Source of the DNA: Muscardinus avellanarius
Taxonomy: Eukaryota; Chordata; Mammalia; Rodentia; Gliridae
NCBI GenBank assembly: GCA_963383645.1
Contig: OY726569.1
Location: forward strand, 74,130,635-74,194,634
Length of the DNA: 64,000 nucleotides
Reading direction: 5' to 3'
Part shown: one piece after another, positions 23,719-32,672 of the stretch
How the letters are laid out: each line of letters starts with the position of its first letter
How positions within the stretch are numbered: position 1 is the stretch's first letter
Notes under the pieces: generated by a model
The model's database searches: none
What the model saw: only the letters and a program-made list of their open reading frames with translations
Told to the model about the DNA's origin: nothing
Made by a program: the position numbers and the translations under genes

Positions 23719-26700
23719 GCGCGAGCGAGCGCGCGCGTGCCTGCACAAGACTGGGGATGGAACCCAGGGGCATTCTACCTCTGAGCTACACCCCAGCCCT
23801 ATTTTTTATTCTTTATTTTGAAACAAGGCCTCACTAAGTTGCAGAGGGCCTAAGTAGGAGCTGAGGCTGGCTGAGAACCTGCAATCCTTCTGCCTCAGCC
23901 TCCCAAATGCTGGGATTACAAGTGTGTGCCATCATGCCCGGTTTATAAAGGAGTATTTTAACCACTACAAGAATAAAAAACAGACTAAGAAAATTACCAT
24001 TTGGCAACCACTATGTGAGAACTAATTTAATCATTCTGCTTTAACTTTTTAGACTTGTGGGTTGCCAGGGGTTTAGAGGGTGGTGTAGGAGGAAATGAAC
24101 ACGTGTAACGGGATTTCCAGGGCAGGCAAACTATTCTGTATGGTGCTGTAATGACGGATCCATGATCTCATGAACTTGACAAAATCCACTGAACTGCTCA
24201 ATACAAAAAATGAATCCTAATGCAAACTATGGACTTTAGTTAATAATGTATTAATATTGGTTCATCACTGTAGCAAATGTACACACTACTGCAAGATGCT
24301 AGTAACAGAGGAAACTGTAGAGGTAGGGAGAGGGAGTTATATGGAACTCCTACTTTCTGTTCAATTTTTCTATAAACTGAAGCCTATTTTAACTTCAAAA
24401 AGGTTTTACTAGCCGGGCGTGGTGGCGCACGCTTGTAATCCCCGCCCTTGGGAGGCGGAGACAGGAAGCAGGTTCGAAGCCAACTGTGCTGGCTTAAGAG
24501 ACCCTGTTTCCAAATAAAAATATAAAAAAATAGGTCTGGGAGCATAGCCCGGAGGTAGAAGGGTTTCCAGAACACCCCCCCCCCCCAAAAAAAAACCAAA
24601 AAACAAAAAAGGTTTTACTAAAACCAGCAGAGGTTAATTAAGTACTGCAGAATCAAAGACCAAATAGGACAATACAGGTTAAGAAAACACGCAAAAGTGG
24701 TTAAAAAGAGATCACGAAAAAGTCCCTGCTCTTCTTTAAAACCAGAGCAATGCCGGGCATGGTGGCACACACTTGTAATCCCAGCATTTGGGAGACCGAG
24801 AGCAATGAGACCCTGTTTCCAAATAAAAAAATTAAAAGGTCTGGTGGTGTAGCCCAGAGGTAGAATGCCCCTGGGTTCAATCCCCAGTAGCAAATAAATC
24901 AATAAATAAAATCAATAAATAAGTAGATCGAGAGTAGAATTTGGTGGCAGCCCAGAAGAAATAGCATCAGTTACCTAGATGCCATCTCTGATTACAAATT
25001 TGCTTTTTTTCCTTACAAGCATACTCACCGGTTTTGCAGATTAAGTATAACCCAGTTAATCTTAAATAATCAACAGTTCTAAGCTGGGCATGGTGGCACA
25101 CCCTTGTAATCCCTGCCCTTGGGAGGCTGAGACAGGAGGATCACACAGGTTCAAAGTCAGCTTCAGCTACTTATGTGAGGCTCTCAGCAACCTAGTGAGA
25201 CCCTGTTTCCAAATAAAGTATAAAACAGGTCTGGGAGTGTCGCCCAGAAGTAGAATGCCCCTGGGTTCCACACCCGGTACTACAAAATACAAAAAGTTCC
25301 AAGGATAGGCTCAGCAGCAAAAATAAAGTGACCACACAATCATTAGAAGAAGAAAATAAAGAACAAACAATCTGCTAGAAAGGATGTGGGGATACATACA
25401 ACTAACTTGATGTAATGATCAAACATAAGGATAGATCTGAGTGGGGCGTGGTGGCGCACGCTTGTAATCCCAGCATCTGGGAGGCTGAGACCAGAGGATT
25501 GCGGTTCGCGGACAGCCTCAGCTACTTAGGCCCTCCGCAACTTAGTGAGACCCTGTTTCAAAATAAAGAATAATAAAAAAAAAAAAATAGGGCTGGGATC
25601 TAGCTCAGAGGTAGAATGCCCCTGGGTTCCATCCCCAGACCCACACAAAAAAAAAAAACAAACAAAAAACCCCTCCCAAAAAATCCGATTTGTGAATATT
25701 CAATCCATGTGCCCTAATGGTTTACTAAGTAAAGAAACATTAAGAAATAATAGCATTAAGAAGACATCCCTTCAGGGTGATGTCAGCTTGTCAAATGCAC
25801 AGTAGATTATGCTGATTTGGTTCCATTAGCCTTTATTCTCTAGGCTAATTTTTATTTTCTCACACATTCTGATGGGCTGTACCCAAATCTAAACAGTCTT
25901 GAATGTTTGTTTAGTAGGCAGACTACTAGATTTAGAAGCCATCCCCAGAACATGACTTAAGGGCTCTTCGATGCTAGAGTTTAGCCAGAATATACAATGA
26001 ACATCTGCAAAATATTTACATAACATAATAACAACAGAATATTTACAAAACACCCAAAGAACTTTTGAACATTATTGATTATGTATGTAAGGATCACTTA
26101 AAAGTCAATGTTTACAGCAAAAAACATATGCTTAAATGTATGAAATATTTAACAAGTAGTCCACCTTACATATCTACTTCCTCACTCAAATTAACAGTTC
26201 AAAAAATCTAGAGGGAAAAAACAAACTCAATGTCTAAATGAGACATGTTTTAATAGTGAATGTCAGGGAAAACAAAAAACCTCCAATGATTCTACCCTTT
26301 GGCTAGTATTAATCTCACCTTCCATGCATTCATTCACAGATTCATAGTCAGCGTAAGTTCTGCCTTCCGGCCTCTTGGTAGGCTGTACCAGCAAAATGGT
26401 GTGAGACTGGAGGGAAATAAAGCAATTTCAATATAAGTTTCTAACTTGTATTTAAGAAATCCACAATATGATATGAAATCCCCATCTGTGACACATTACT
26501 GATTGTTAGTTATTAAAATGCCATGAATTAGCCAGGTGTGGTGACACATGCTTGTAATCCCTGCACTTGGGAGGCGGAGACCAGAGGATTGCGCAGGTTC
26601 GAAGGCAGGCTTGCTGGCTTAAGAGACCCTGTTTCCAAGTAAAATATAATAGGTCTGGGAGTATAGTCTGGAGGTAGAAGGGTTCCATCCCTAGTACCAC

Positions 26701-28923
26701 CAAAAACAAACAAACAAACAAAAAACCAAAAAACCTCAACCCCACCCCCCAAAAAAAAACCCCACCATGAATTAGCTGGGCGTGGTGGCGCACGCTTGTA
26801 ATCCCAGAGTTTGGGAGGCTGAGACAGGAGGATCGCACAGGTTCGAAGCCAGCCTCAGCTACTGAGTGAGGCTCTCAGCAACTTAGTGAGACCCTGTTTC
26901 CAAATAAAATATAAAAGAGGTCTGGGAGTATAGCCTGGAAGTAGAAAGCCCCTGGGTTCCACCCCCAGTACCACACACACAAAAATTAGGTCGGTCTTCC
27001 AAAATATGCATGCATTTGCCCCAGTGTGCTATCAGCAGCTGAGGATGCTGCTCAGTGGTAGAGCTTGCCTAGTGTATAAGTGAGGCCCCTAGTGTATAAG
27101 ATAAGCGAGGCCCTGGTTCAAAGCCAGCCTTAGAAACTTTGTGAGGCTCTCCACAACTTAGTGAAACCCTGCTTCAAAAATAAAAATAAAATAGGGCAGG
27201 GAATGTAGCCTGGAGGTAGAATGCCTCTGGATTTAATTCCCAGCACCCCTCCACACCTTAAAAAAAAAAAAAAAAAAAAAGCAGTTTCAACATGTCATTT
27301 GTTAAAAAAATGACATTATAGAAACCATGCTAGCACCCTTGCAACAGGGTTTGACTATACAATAACTATAACATTTAAGACTTAATTCATTCTGCTCTTT
27401 TTCTAAAATTAAAAAGCCAGTTTAGTTACTTTTGTCTTTGGTTTTACTAGTCCTATCAGTTGTCTTTCTGGACAAATTTGGTCCTTGCTTTTCTTATAGA
27501 TCCTTTCTCAGGAGGAATGGGGGGGGGGAAGTATATATTTTTTCTATTTATTGCAATAGGATAAAAAGACTGTAAAACCCATGTCAGAAAAAAGTTATGA
27601 AAAATTTCTGGGTATAGCCCGGAAGTAGAAAGCCCTGGATTCCATCCTCAGCAGCCACCACCACCACCAAAAAAAAACAAAAACAAAAACAAAAAAAACA
27701 CAAACACAACCCCTTATTCTGATTACCAAGCAGCAGTGATTCAATCTGGCTTTGAAAAGTAAAGTCCCACAAGCATGAACCCTACCTAAAAATCATTCTT
27801 ACTGCAGAAATATAAAACATACACTTTGCTCATTAGTTTCAGATGCTCCTCCAAAATTAAAAATAAAAAAACCCTTGATGCTATCAATGACATTTGTCTA
27901 ATGAGAATAGACCACTGATATTACTGCAATAACCCATTCCAATAAGAATAAACTATTGATACCATTGCTGTCACTTTCTCAGAATTCAATATAAATATTT
28001 TAATATAATACCTAGTAGTGACAGAAAGGCAAAGAAGTAAACTCAGAAGTAGAGTGAGTTGGCCAAGCCCACACTGCTACTCAAGGCAAAATAGGAACTG
28101 AGGTCTGGCCTTCTATTCCCGGTTCTTAGATTATGCTGAGCCAAACACTGAAATATCTCAACTCAGAAAAGTACAACATAAAAAAGCTCCTCGTGAGCAA
28201 TGAGTGCAGCAACCAGAGAAGGTGAAATAACCCTGATTCCTAGTAATCCCTGTGAGAATTTCCCATTTGCTGCTCTAAATAAAAAGCAACAACCCATCCA
28301 CTCCACTACCACCCAGGTCAGTTTCTAAAGGGCCTGGATGCCAAGCTAGTTGACCCTATCTTTGCAGACGGTAGCCCAAAGAGAATAAAAATAAAGGTAA
28401 AACCGAGATTGAGGGCTAATGGAAACGCCAAATGAAGCACCAGGGGGTTTTAGAAAAAAATACTTTTTAAAGGCCGAGCGAAGGAAAACGAAAGGAAACG
28501 GCCGAGAAGCGCGCTACAAAGCAAACTAAGACCTCGCCTGGACCACATGGGAGGAACAGTAGAGCGACGATACTGTCAGTTTCAGGAATAAAGGTTTGTC
28601 AAACCCCCCAGCCATTGTTCCTACAGTAGGCTTGGGCGCTGGAGGGAAAGGGCACCGAGCCTGCACCTCCCTCCAACTAGCACTTAGGAGAGAGCCCAGC
28701 GCGCACGCCTCGCTCCGGCCAGCAGGCGGGCGCGCCGCCCTAAGCGCGGACCCGGTCGGGGCCTACAGCCAGGCCCGACGTTTCCGCGGCGGGAAGAGGA
28801 AGGGCAGCCCCACGAGCCGGGGGCAGCTCGCTGGGAAAGGATGGCTGGGGGCCGGAAGATGTACGGGGCAAGGGCCGCCCGGGAAGCTGGGGCTCAGGTA
28901 GCCGCCGAGGCCTTTCTCACCAT
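14093..28923 (-). CDS. ERH: Enhancer of rudimentary homolog, complete 4-exon coding sequence
   Basis: The coding sequence is complement(14093..14195, 19291..19411, 26319..26406, 28921..28923). The 315 nt give 104 codons plus a TAA stop, the usual length for the family. The assembled protein starts [17 protein letters not shown] and ends RRQAQQAGK, and matches mammalian ERH at every residue I can recall. ERH is a small nuclear single-domain protein that forms a homodimer through its beta sheet. Known partners include the Microprocessor subunit DGCR8 and mRNA-processing and export factors, and it helps process suboptimal clustered pri-miRNAs. The reported CK2 sites Thr18 and Ser24 are present. 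All introns are GT-AG, with phases 0, 1 and 2. No stop or frameshift breaks the frame, so this is the functional gene and not a processed copy. It shares a CpG-island promoter with SLC39A9. Confidence 0.97.
14646..15290. repeat. SINE cluster with (TG)n
   Basis: 14646-14705 (-) is an ID monomer, 14748-14975 (-) a composite, 14976-15170 (+) a composite and 15198-15290 (+) a left half. A (TG)n/GC-alternating run lies at 14708-14745, including GTGCGCGCGCGTG. Confidence 0.8.
15541..15573 (+). repeat. Poly(A) run of about 32 bases
   Basis: A pure A run, with no SINE body attached on its left side. It may be the surviving tail of a deleted insertion. Confidence 0.9.
15850..15965 (-). repeat. MIR fragment
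   Basis: Plus-strand GTATTAACTCACGTCATC, GTGAGGAAATCAAGGCTCAA and GAAGCAACTTTATAGCTAAG match MIR read on the minus strand. Confidence 0.65.
16105..16500 (+). repeat. SINE segments and a (CCA/CCACGA)n microsatellite
   Basis: 16105-16220 is a SINE lacking its central part. 16235-16280 is an ID right half ending at CCCCAGTACC. It runs directly into 162 bp of CCA and CCACGA units (16280-16441). 16445-16500 resembles a tRNA-like ID monomer. The tract probably grew from the CCACC found at the SINE 3' end. Confidence 0.9.
16705..17960 (-). repeat. Minus-strand SINE cluster with one clean target duplication
   Basis: Copies at 16705-16930 (with (GT)n at 16781-16812), 17085-17260, 17325-17445, 17465-17510, 17515-17705 and 17740-17938. 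The last belongs to the rearranged subfamily. It is flanked by the 17-bp direct repeat ACCCTATTGTATATTTC at 17703-17719 and 17943-17959, so it is a recent insertion. (CA)n lies at 17063-17082. Confidence 0.88.
17975..18130 (-). repeat. MIR fragment
   Basis: ATTTGATCCTCATAAACAG, ACTTGCCCAAGGAAGCTAAC and AGGAGCCAGGATCCAATCCC match MIR in antisense. An ID right-half fragment follows at 18215-18265 (+). Confidence 0.7.
18661..18738. repeat. Two-copy tandem duplication, 39-bp unit
   Basis: 18661-18699 and 18700-18738 share AATAAACTAAAATATACATA and differ at only a few bases. Confidence 0.92.
18780..18975 (-). repeat. B1-dID SINE
   Basis: Full-length composite from TTTTGTGGTACTAAAAATTG to GCACCATGTCTGGCT, diverged from the younger copies. 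Confidence 0.8.
19291..19411 (-). CDS. ERH: ERH coding exon 3 (residues 31-71)
   Basis: The minus-strand acceptor CTCTCAG precedes GTGTTTGTAAAATG and the donor after TGCCTTGT is GTAAGT. The 121 nt complete Gly31 and run to the first two bases of Val71. They include [20 protein letters not shown] and the acidic helix [10 protein letters not shown]. Confidence 0.97.
19550..20090. repeat. SINE cluster
   Basis: 19550-19742 (-) and 19743-19905 (-, rearranged subfamily lacking its tail end) are followed by 19927-20090 (+), whose left half is shortened. Confidence 0.8.
20180..21000 (+). mobile_element. 5'-truncated LINE-1 with a 5' inversion
   Basis: 20569-about 21000 reads in sense as the C-terminal part of L1 ORF2 and the start of the 3' end ([21 protein letters not shown], then [12 protein letters not shown] and [10 protein letters not shown]). 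20180-20568 reads on the opposite strand as the part of ORF2 just before it ([29 protein letters not shown]). The two pieces meet where the normal order would continue, so the 5' part is flipped. The sense part changes frame near codon 40, and 20345-20380 carries an 18-bp internal duplication. It is inactive. Confidence 0.9.
21050..21115 (-). repeat. ID-like tRNA-derived monomer
   Basis: ACTTGGTATCAAACTGCTAG, then CTCTACCACTGAGCTATATC, is the antisense of an ID element that keeps its anticodon-arm region. The composite SINEs lack that region. Confidence 0.65.
21625..21850 (+). repeat. Rearranged-subfamily SINE inside L1
   Basis: Runs from GGGCGTGGTGGCGCAGGCTT to CAGTACTACC, with a 30-plus A run in its linker (about 21736-21767) and a tail of (AATA)n. 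It splits the L1 ORF2 fragment. Confidence 0.85.
22173..22398 (+). repeat. SINE with target duplication inside L1
   Basis: The body runs about 22188-22383. The flanks AAGATGGCAACACTC (22173-22187) and AAGATGGCAATACTC (22384-22398) are a 15-bp target duplication differing at one base. Confidence 0.88.
22481..23940. repeat. Further SINEs inside the old L1, with (CA)n
   Basis: Plus-strand copies at 22481-22643, 22806-22940, 23250-23325 (ID monomer with TGCTTGTCTAGCATGC core) and 23460-23625. A (CA)n run at 23668-23714 passes into GCGAGCGAGCGCGCGCG. A minus-strand composite lies at 23745-23940. Confidence 0.8.
24396..24620 (+). repeat. Rearranged-subfamily SINE with target duplication
   Basis: It sits exactly at the L1 3' end. 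CAAAAAGGTTTTACTA at 24396-24411 is repeated at about 24605-24620. The body (24412-24604) has a run of 14 C before its A tail. Confidence 0.88.
24750..25670 (+). repeat. Plus-strand SINEs
   Basis: 24750-24895 (shortened), 25084-25295 (TTTCCAAATAAA type) and 25443-25670 (type ending CCCCAGACCCAC). 25300-25440 is unique. Confidence 0.8.
26319..26406 (-). CDS. ERH: ERH coding exon 2 (residues 2-30 and part of 31)
   Basis: The minus-strand acceptor TTTCCCTCCAG precedes TCTCACACC and the donor after ATGGAAG is GTGAGA. The 88 nt encode Ser2 to Glu30 plus the first base of Gly31. It carries the first strand (HTILLVQ) and the Thr18/Ser24 segment. Confidence 0.97.
26521..27690 (+). repeat. SINE cluster in ERH intron 1
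   Basis: 26531-26763 (rearranged subfamily) is flanked by CCATGAATTA (26521-26530 and 26765-26774 approximately). 26774-26985 abuts it. 27040-27100 is an ID monomer with a local duplication of CCTAGTGTATAAG. 27115-27280 and 27600-27690 are right-half fragments; the second ends in (CCA)n. Confidence 0.8.
28000..28140 (-). repeat. MIR fragment
   Basis: GAGTTGGCCAAGCCCACACTGC and GGAACTGAGGTCTGG fit MIR in antisense, just left of the CpG island. Confidence 0.45.
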
Positions 28924-29050
28924 CGCGCCAAACTCTTCTTGCTGCTGCCTCTGCCAACACCGCCGCCGTACACGAGCTCAGCCGCAACGCCGCCAACAGC
29001 CAATCCCCGCGAGAGGAGCCGCCGGAAGTCGTCGGAAGCGCGACGCCTAA
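28921..29050 (-). other. ERH: ERH exon 1: 5'UTR plus the ATG only
   Basis: The start codon is the reverse complement of 28921-28923, followed at once by the donor GTGAGA on the minus strand (28920 downward). Exon 1 therefore contributes only the three bases of Met1. The 5' limit is not visible in sequence; 29050 is a guess based on the GC-rich leader and ETS motifs. The base at -3 is G, a fair initiation context. Confidence 0.8.
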
Positions 29051-29411
29051 GAGCCCGCCGGACCATAGAGGTGCGCACACTTCCGGTGGCTAGAGCGGAT
29101 GCGGACGCTATTTCAGCCATCTTTGCTAAGGGCGCCGAACTACGTAAGGGAAAGCTTAGGCGCTTGGGAAAGAATCGTTTCTTTCATGACGCTGTCTTCC
29201 GTACTCTAGTCTTTAGATAAACGGCTAAAGTGTGCCTGAAAGTTTAGACGGTTTCGCCAGTCATCTTTCACTAGCCCAACTGAAAAATGGCGGCAACACA
29301 AGTACCCCGGGCTGTAAGTCGGTTGTAACCCGGAAGTGCCCTTCTAAGGAGGGGGCGGTGAGACAATCCGGAAGTGGGTGTAATGAAGAGGTGCCACTTG
29401 GCGGCCATGGC
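29022..29411. promoter_or_regulatory. Cluster of ETS, YY1, CCAAT and GC-box motifs
   Basis: ETS-type CCGGAAGT cores lie at 29022-29029 (+), 29079-29087 (-), 29330-29338 (+) and 29368-29376 (+). YY1-like ATGGCGGC/GCCATCTT motifs lie at 29115-29126 and 29283-29294, with a third GGCGGCCATGG at about 29400-29410. A CCAAT box is at 29000-29004 and a GGGGCGG box at about 29352-29358. Such sets are typical of TATA-less housekeeping promoters. Use of each site is inferred. Confidence 0.65.
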
Positions 29412-29514
29412 AGCTGTAGTATCTGTGACTCCGGGTCAAGGCCCGGCGGAGCGGAGTACCATGGGCAACGTCGGGTATAGGGCAGAGACAACTTGGTATC
29501 AGCTTTGCTGCTGA
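29407..29514 (+). other. Upstream ORF in the presumed SLC39A9 leader (35 codons)
   Basis: An ATG in strong context (GGCGGCCATGG) opens a 35-codon frame ending in TGA at 29512-29514, about 500 nt before the SLC39A9 start. If transcription starts upstream of 29407 this frame would be in the mRNA and could damp translation. The ATG also overlaps a YY1-like motif, so it may simply be promoter sequence. Confidence 0.35.
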
Positions 29515-30020
29515 ATCCCGAGGCCCCATCGTCAGAGGCCTGAAAGACACCTTTCCCCGTGCAAGACTCGGGGCGCAGTCTGTGGGTTGGTGGGCTGGTC
29601 CCAGCCTTGGGGGGCGGATCGCCGGCGGGGTCACTGCAGGGAAACCCGGCGCCGAGGGAACGCGCCGGTTCGGTTGGATTGTCCTCCTTTTCCTGCTGCT
29701 ACCTGGGACGTTGTGCCACCTCGTTTCGACAATTGAAGAACTCGCTCTTTCGTACAATTTCCCCCTCTGTTAACCCACGAGAATCCGGGGGCCGGGGACC
29801 CAAGGCTGCTCAAAGTTTCCTGTGGTGCTAGTACCGACAAAAAGGGGCTGTTACGAAGTCCTTTCCAGAGAAAGGTGCCTCGGGAACACCTCTGCTGGAG
29901 GGGAGGCCCTGAAAGGACTAGAAGCTCGTTAGTTCTCTTGGAACACACGTTAAGCACCTTTCGAGGCCACTGGAATCTTCAAGTCTTGGTGGTGGTGGTG
30001 GGTGAATCAAAGAAGGCAGA

Positions 30021-30116
30021 ATGGATGATTTCGTCTCCATTAGTCTACTGTCTCTGGCTATGTTGGTGGGATGTTACGTGGCTGGAATCATTCCCTTGGC
30101 TGTTAATTTCTCCGAG
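30021..30116 (+). CDS. SLC39A9: SLC39A9 coding exon 1 (residues 1-32)
   Basis: It starts at ATGGATGATTTC and ends at TCCGAG before the donor GTAAGA. The 96 nt make 32 whole codons, so the intron is phase 0. It encodes the short extracytosolic N-terminus and the first membrane helix. Confidence 0.96.
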
Positions 30117-32631
30117 GTAAGAATCTCTTGATTTTTGCTCAGCTGTCAGGATAGCTGCTAGGAAGTAGTGATAGTTGCAAAGGGAAGCCTCTTCCCTCAT
30201 CTCGGAGCCAAGGGTCTCATTAAGGAATACCATCTTTGTTAAAGATTCCAAACAAGCAGAAGAATCCCAGTACTTGGGAGACTGAAAACAGGAGGATAGC
30301 AGGTTCAAGGCCCACCTCAGCAACTTGGAAAGCCCCTGGTTCAAAAATAAAAAGGTCTGGGCGTTGTAGGTGAAGGTAGGTGCACCTAGGTTTATTCCCC
30401 GATGAAAGAAAGAAAGGAGAAAGAAAGAAGGAAGGAAGGGAGGGGGATAATGTGGCTTGGGATAGTCTCTGGATTTAATCCCAATAACAACAATAACAAA
30501 AAGTCTATTAAATGATAGAAACAAACCTCATGTTCAGCTCTAGAAATCTTAATCTGGTGTGGGTGGATACTCCATTGAAAATCCTGGAGTGTTTCTTTTC
30601 TTTTTTCTTTATTGGTACTGGGTGATTGAACCCAGGGTCATTCTACCTCTGAGCTACACCCCCATATTTTTTTTATTTCTGTTTTTGAAACAGGGTCTTG
30701 CAAGGTTGTTGAGAGTCTCAGTTGAGACTCGCAGAGGCTGTCCTTGAACCTGGGATCCTCCTGTCTCAGCCTCCCAACTAGTGGGGTTGCAGGTGTGCGT
30801 CACCATGCCTAGCTTATATTTTGTTTTTGAAACAGGGTCTAAGGTGAAGCCTTGCTAAATTGCCGAGGCTGCTCTTGAACCCAAGAGTATCTAGTCTTGG
30901 CTCCCCAAGTACAGAAATTATAGGTGTGTATCACCACACCCAGCTTAGTTTCTTTTTTCTTTTTGTTAAATCAATCATACTTTCTGGTGAAAGTTGTTTT
31001 TTCAAAAATGCCTATACTATAATCAACGTGATAAAAAGACTAAATTAGTTGTTCTTAACTCACATTTCCTTTCAAAGAAAGAGAGTATTGGAGTGGGTGT
31101 TCTGAGGTTGTTTTCAAAGGTTTGTTTAGAAATGAAATTTTTGGTTAAAATGTTTTTTTGAGGTTTTGGTTAATTGGTTTTTTTTTTTTTTTTTTTTTTT
31201 TTGTGGTACTGAGGGTGGAACTCAGGGGCTTTTCTACCTCCGGACTACACCCCTGACCTGTTTTATATTTCATTTGGAAACAGGGTCTCACTAAGTTGCT
31301 GAGAGCCTCACTAAGTAGCTGAGGCTGGCTTTGAACCTGTGTGATCCTCCTGTCTCAGCCTCCCAAGCAGGGAATACAAGCGTGAGCCACCTTACCCGGC
31401 AGGTTGATGTTTCTTAACGGAAGAGGAAGGAGGATAAAAGTGTTGTTAAATGAAAATGCAGACAGGTTGAGATTTTCATAAAGAGTTTACAAAGTGTACA
31501 ATGCTTGCTTAAAGATTTAGGAAGAAAAACTACTACATTCAGAGGAAACAGGATTTCCTAAGTTTCTCCTGGAAATTAGTTGTAAAATAGGTTTTTGCCT
31601 CAATGCCAGTCCTGAAAGTGCTTTCCAAGGAAGTGTGGATGAGGTGTGGGTAGGCCTTAAAGAAACTAGAAGAGGTATTGCTGGTGAAAATAGCCCATGG
31701 GTGGATAAGTAGGTGGGCAAAGGTACTTAAAATTTTAGGGAAAGCTGGACAGGGTGGTGCCTGTAATCCCAGTACTTGGGAGGCTGATACAAGTAGGATT
31801 GCAGGTTTGCTGCCAGCCTGGGCAACTTAGTGAGGTTCTGTTTCAAAATAAAAAGTAAAGTAGGGCTGGGGGTATAGCTTGGAGATAGAATGCCCATGGG
31901 TTCAATCCTTAGTACAAAAAAAAAAGTTTTAGGGAAAGTAAAGCTCATAGCCAGATGGAAAGGAGGCTTGAATTCTTGCTGCTCCTTTTATCTGTGTTTT
32001 TTTTTTTTTTTTTTTTTGGCATCTAATGACATTTCCTCCCATCCTGTGTGTGTTATTTCACTTAAACTCTGAGGTACAGATAGGAAACTGAGACTCGGAC
32101 AGATGTGTAACTTGGGCAAGTTTCTGAAGTATCTTATGAGCTGTTTATACAGGTTGTTCTGACTCAGGGCAATTCTTAACCACTCTGTTCACTGGCAAAG
32201 GTTCATAGTACACGTACAGGTGGCCCTTGTAGAAACCCCACCCACAGGTTTACTTGTTAGGTTAATAGAATGTTTAATTTTTTTGGTTTTTGTCTGTATT
32301 TCTTCAAAGTAGCAGTTGGGTAGAACTGATTAACAACTGATTGTCCCAGTCCTCTCTGGCCCGTGGAACCATTTCACTTCACTCTTTTGGGTTGCCTGCC
32401 TGCCTAATACTTTGTGAGCCTACTCTCTTTTCTCTAACAAAATGCTTTATTTAATCCCTTTAACCATAATCCCAGGCTAAAACAGGAGGCTCACAGGTTT
32501 GAGGGTCTTACTAAATTGTGGAGGGTATTACTAACTAGCTGAGGCTGGCTGTGAACCTGTGATCCTCCTGTCTCAACCTCCTGAGTACTGGGATTACAAG
32601 TATTTGCCACCCTGGCTGGCTGGCTGGCTGG

Positions 32632-32672
<41 letters not shown>

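Larger units (their letters stand above)
21430..24395 (+). mobile_element. Old LINE-1 fragment split by SINEs
   Basis: Pieces in correct L1 order on the plus strand: ORF2 at 21520-21620 and 21850-22187 (TTCTAGCCAAGGTGATTAGG, AAAAATGAATTTAACAAAAG-type), ORF2 end at 22390-22480 and 22640-22800, then 23130-23250, and a long 3' part at 23340-23410 and 23975-24395. The last includes CTATGGACTTTAGTTAATAA and TTCAATTTTTCTATAAACTG, typical of L1M-type 3' ends. The ORF2 is full of breaks. Confidence 0.75.
19412..26318 (-). other. ERH: ERH intron 2 (6.9 kb)
   Basis: Bounded on the minus strand by GTGAGA at 26318 and TCTCAG at 19412. It is built mostly of two LINE-1 insertions and SINEs. 25680-26318 beside exon 2 is repeat-poor. 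Confidence 0.9.
26407..28920 (-). other. ERH: ERH intron 1 (2.5 kb)
   Basis: Bounded on the minus strand by GTGAGA at 28920 and CCTCCAG at 26407. The right part runs into the CpG island; 27700-28480 has no SINE. Confidence 0.9.
28480..29720. promoter_or_regulatory. CpG island, probable bidirectional ERH/SLC39A9 promoter
   Basis: CpG dinucleotides are dense from about 28480 and densest at 28680-29120, against a CpG-poor background in unique sequence elsewhere. No SINE lies inside, and there is no TATA box at an obvious position. The ERH start codon is at its left side, transcribed leftward; SLC39A9 is transcribed rightward from its right side. This is the layout expected of a shared housekeeping promoter. 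The island edges are by eye. Confidence 0.88.

Noticed and set aside
28596..29757. Several open frames of 70-137 codons on both strands in the GC-rich region
   Set aside because: GC-rich CpG-island DNA has few stop codons. The frames overlap on both strands and none resembles a known protein.
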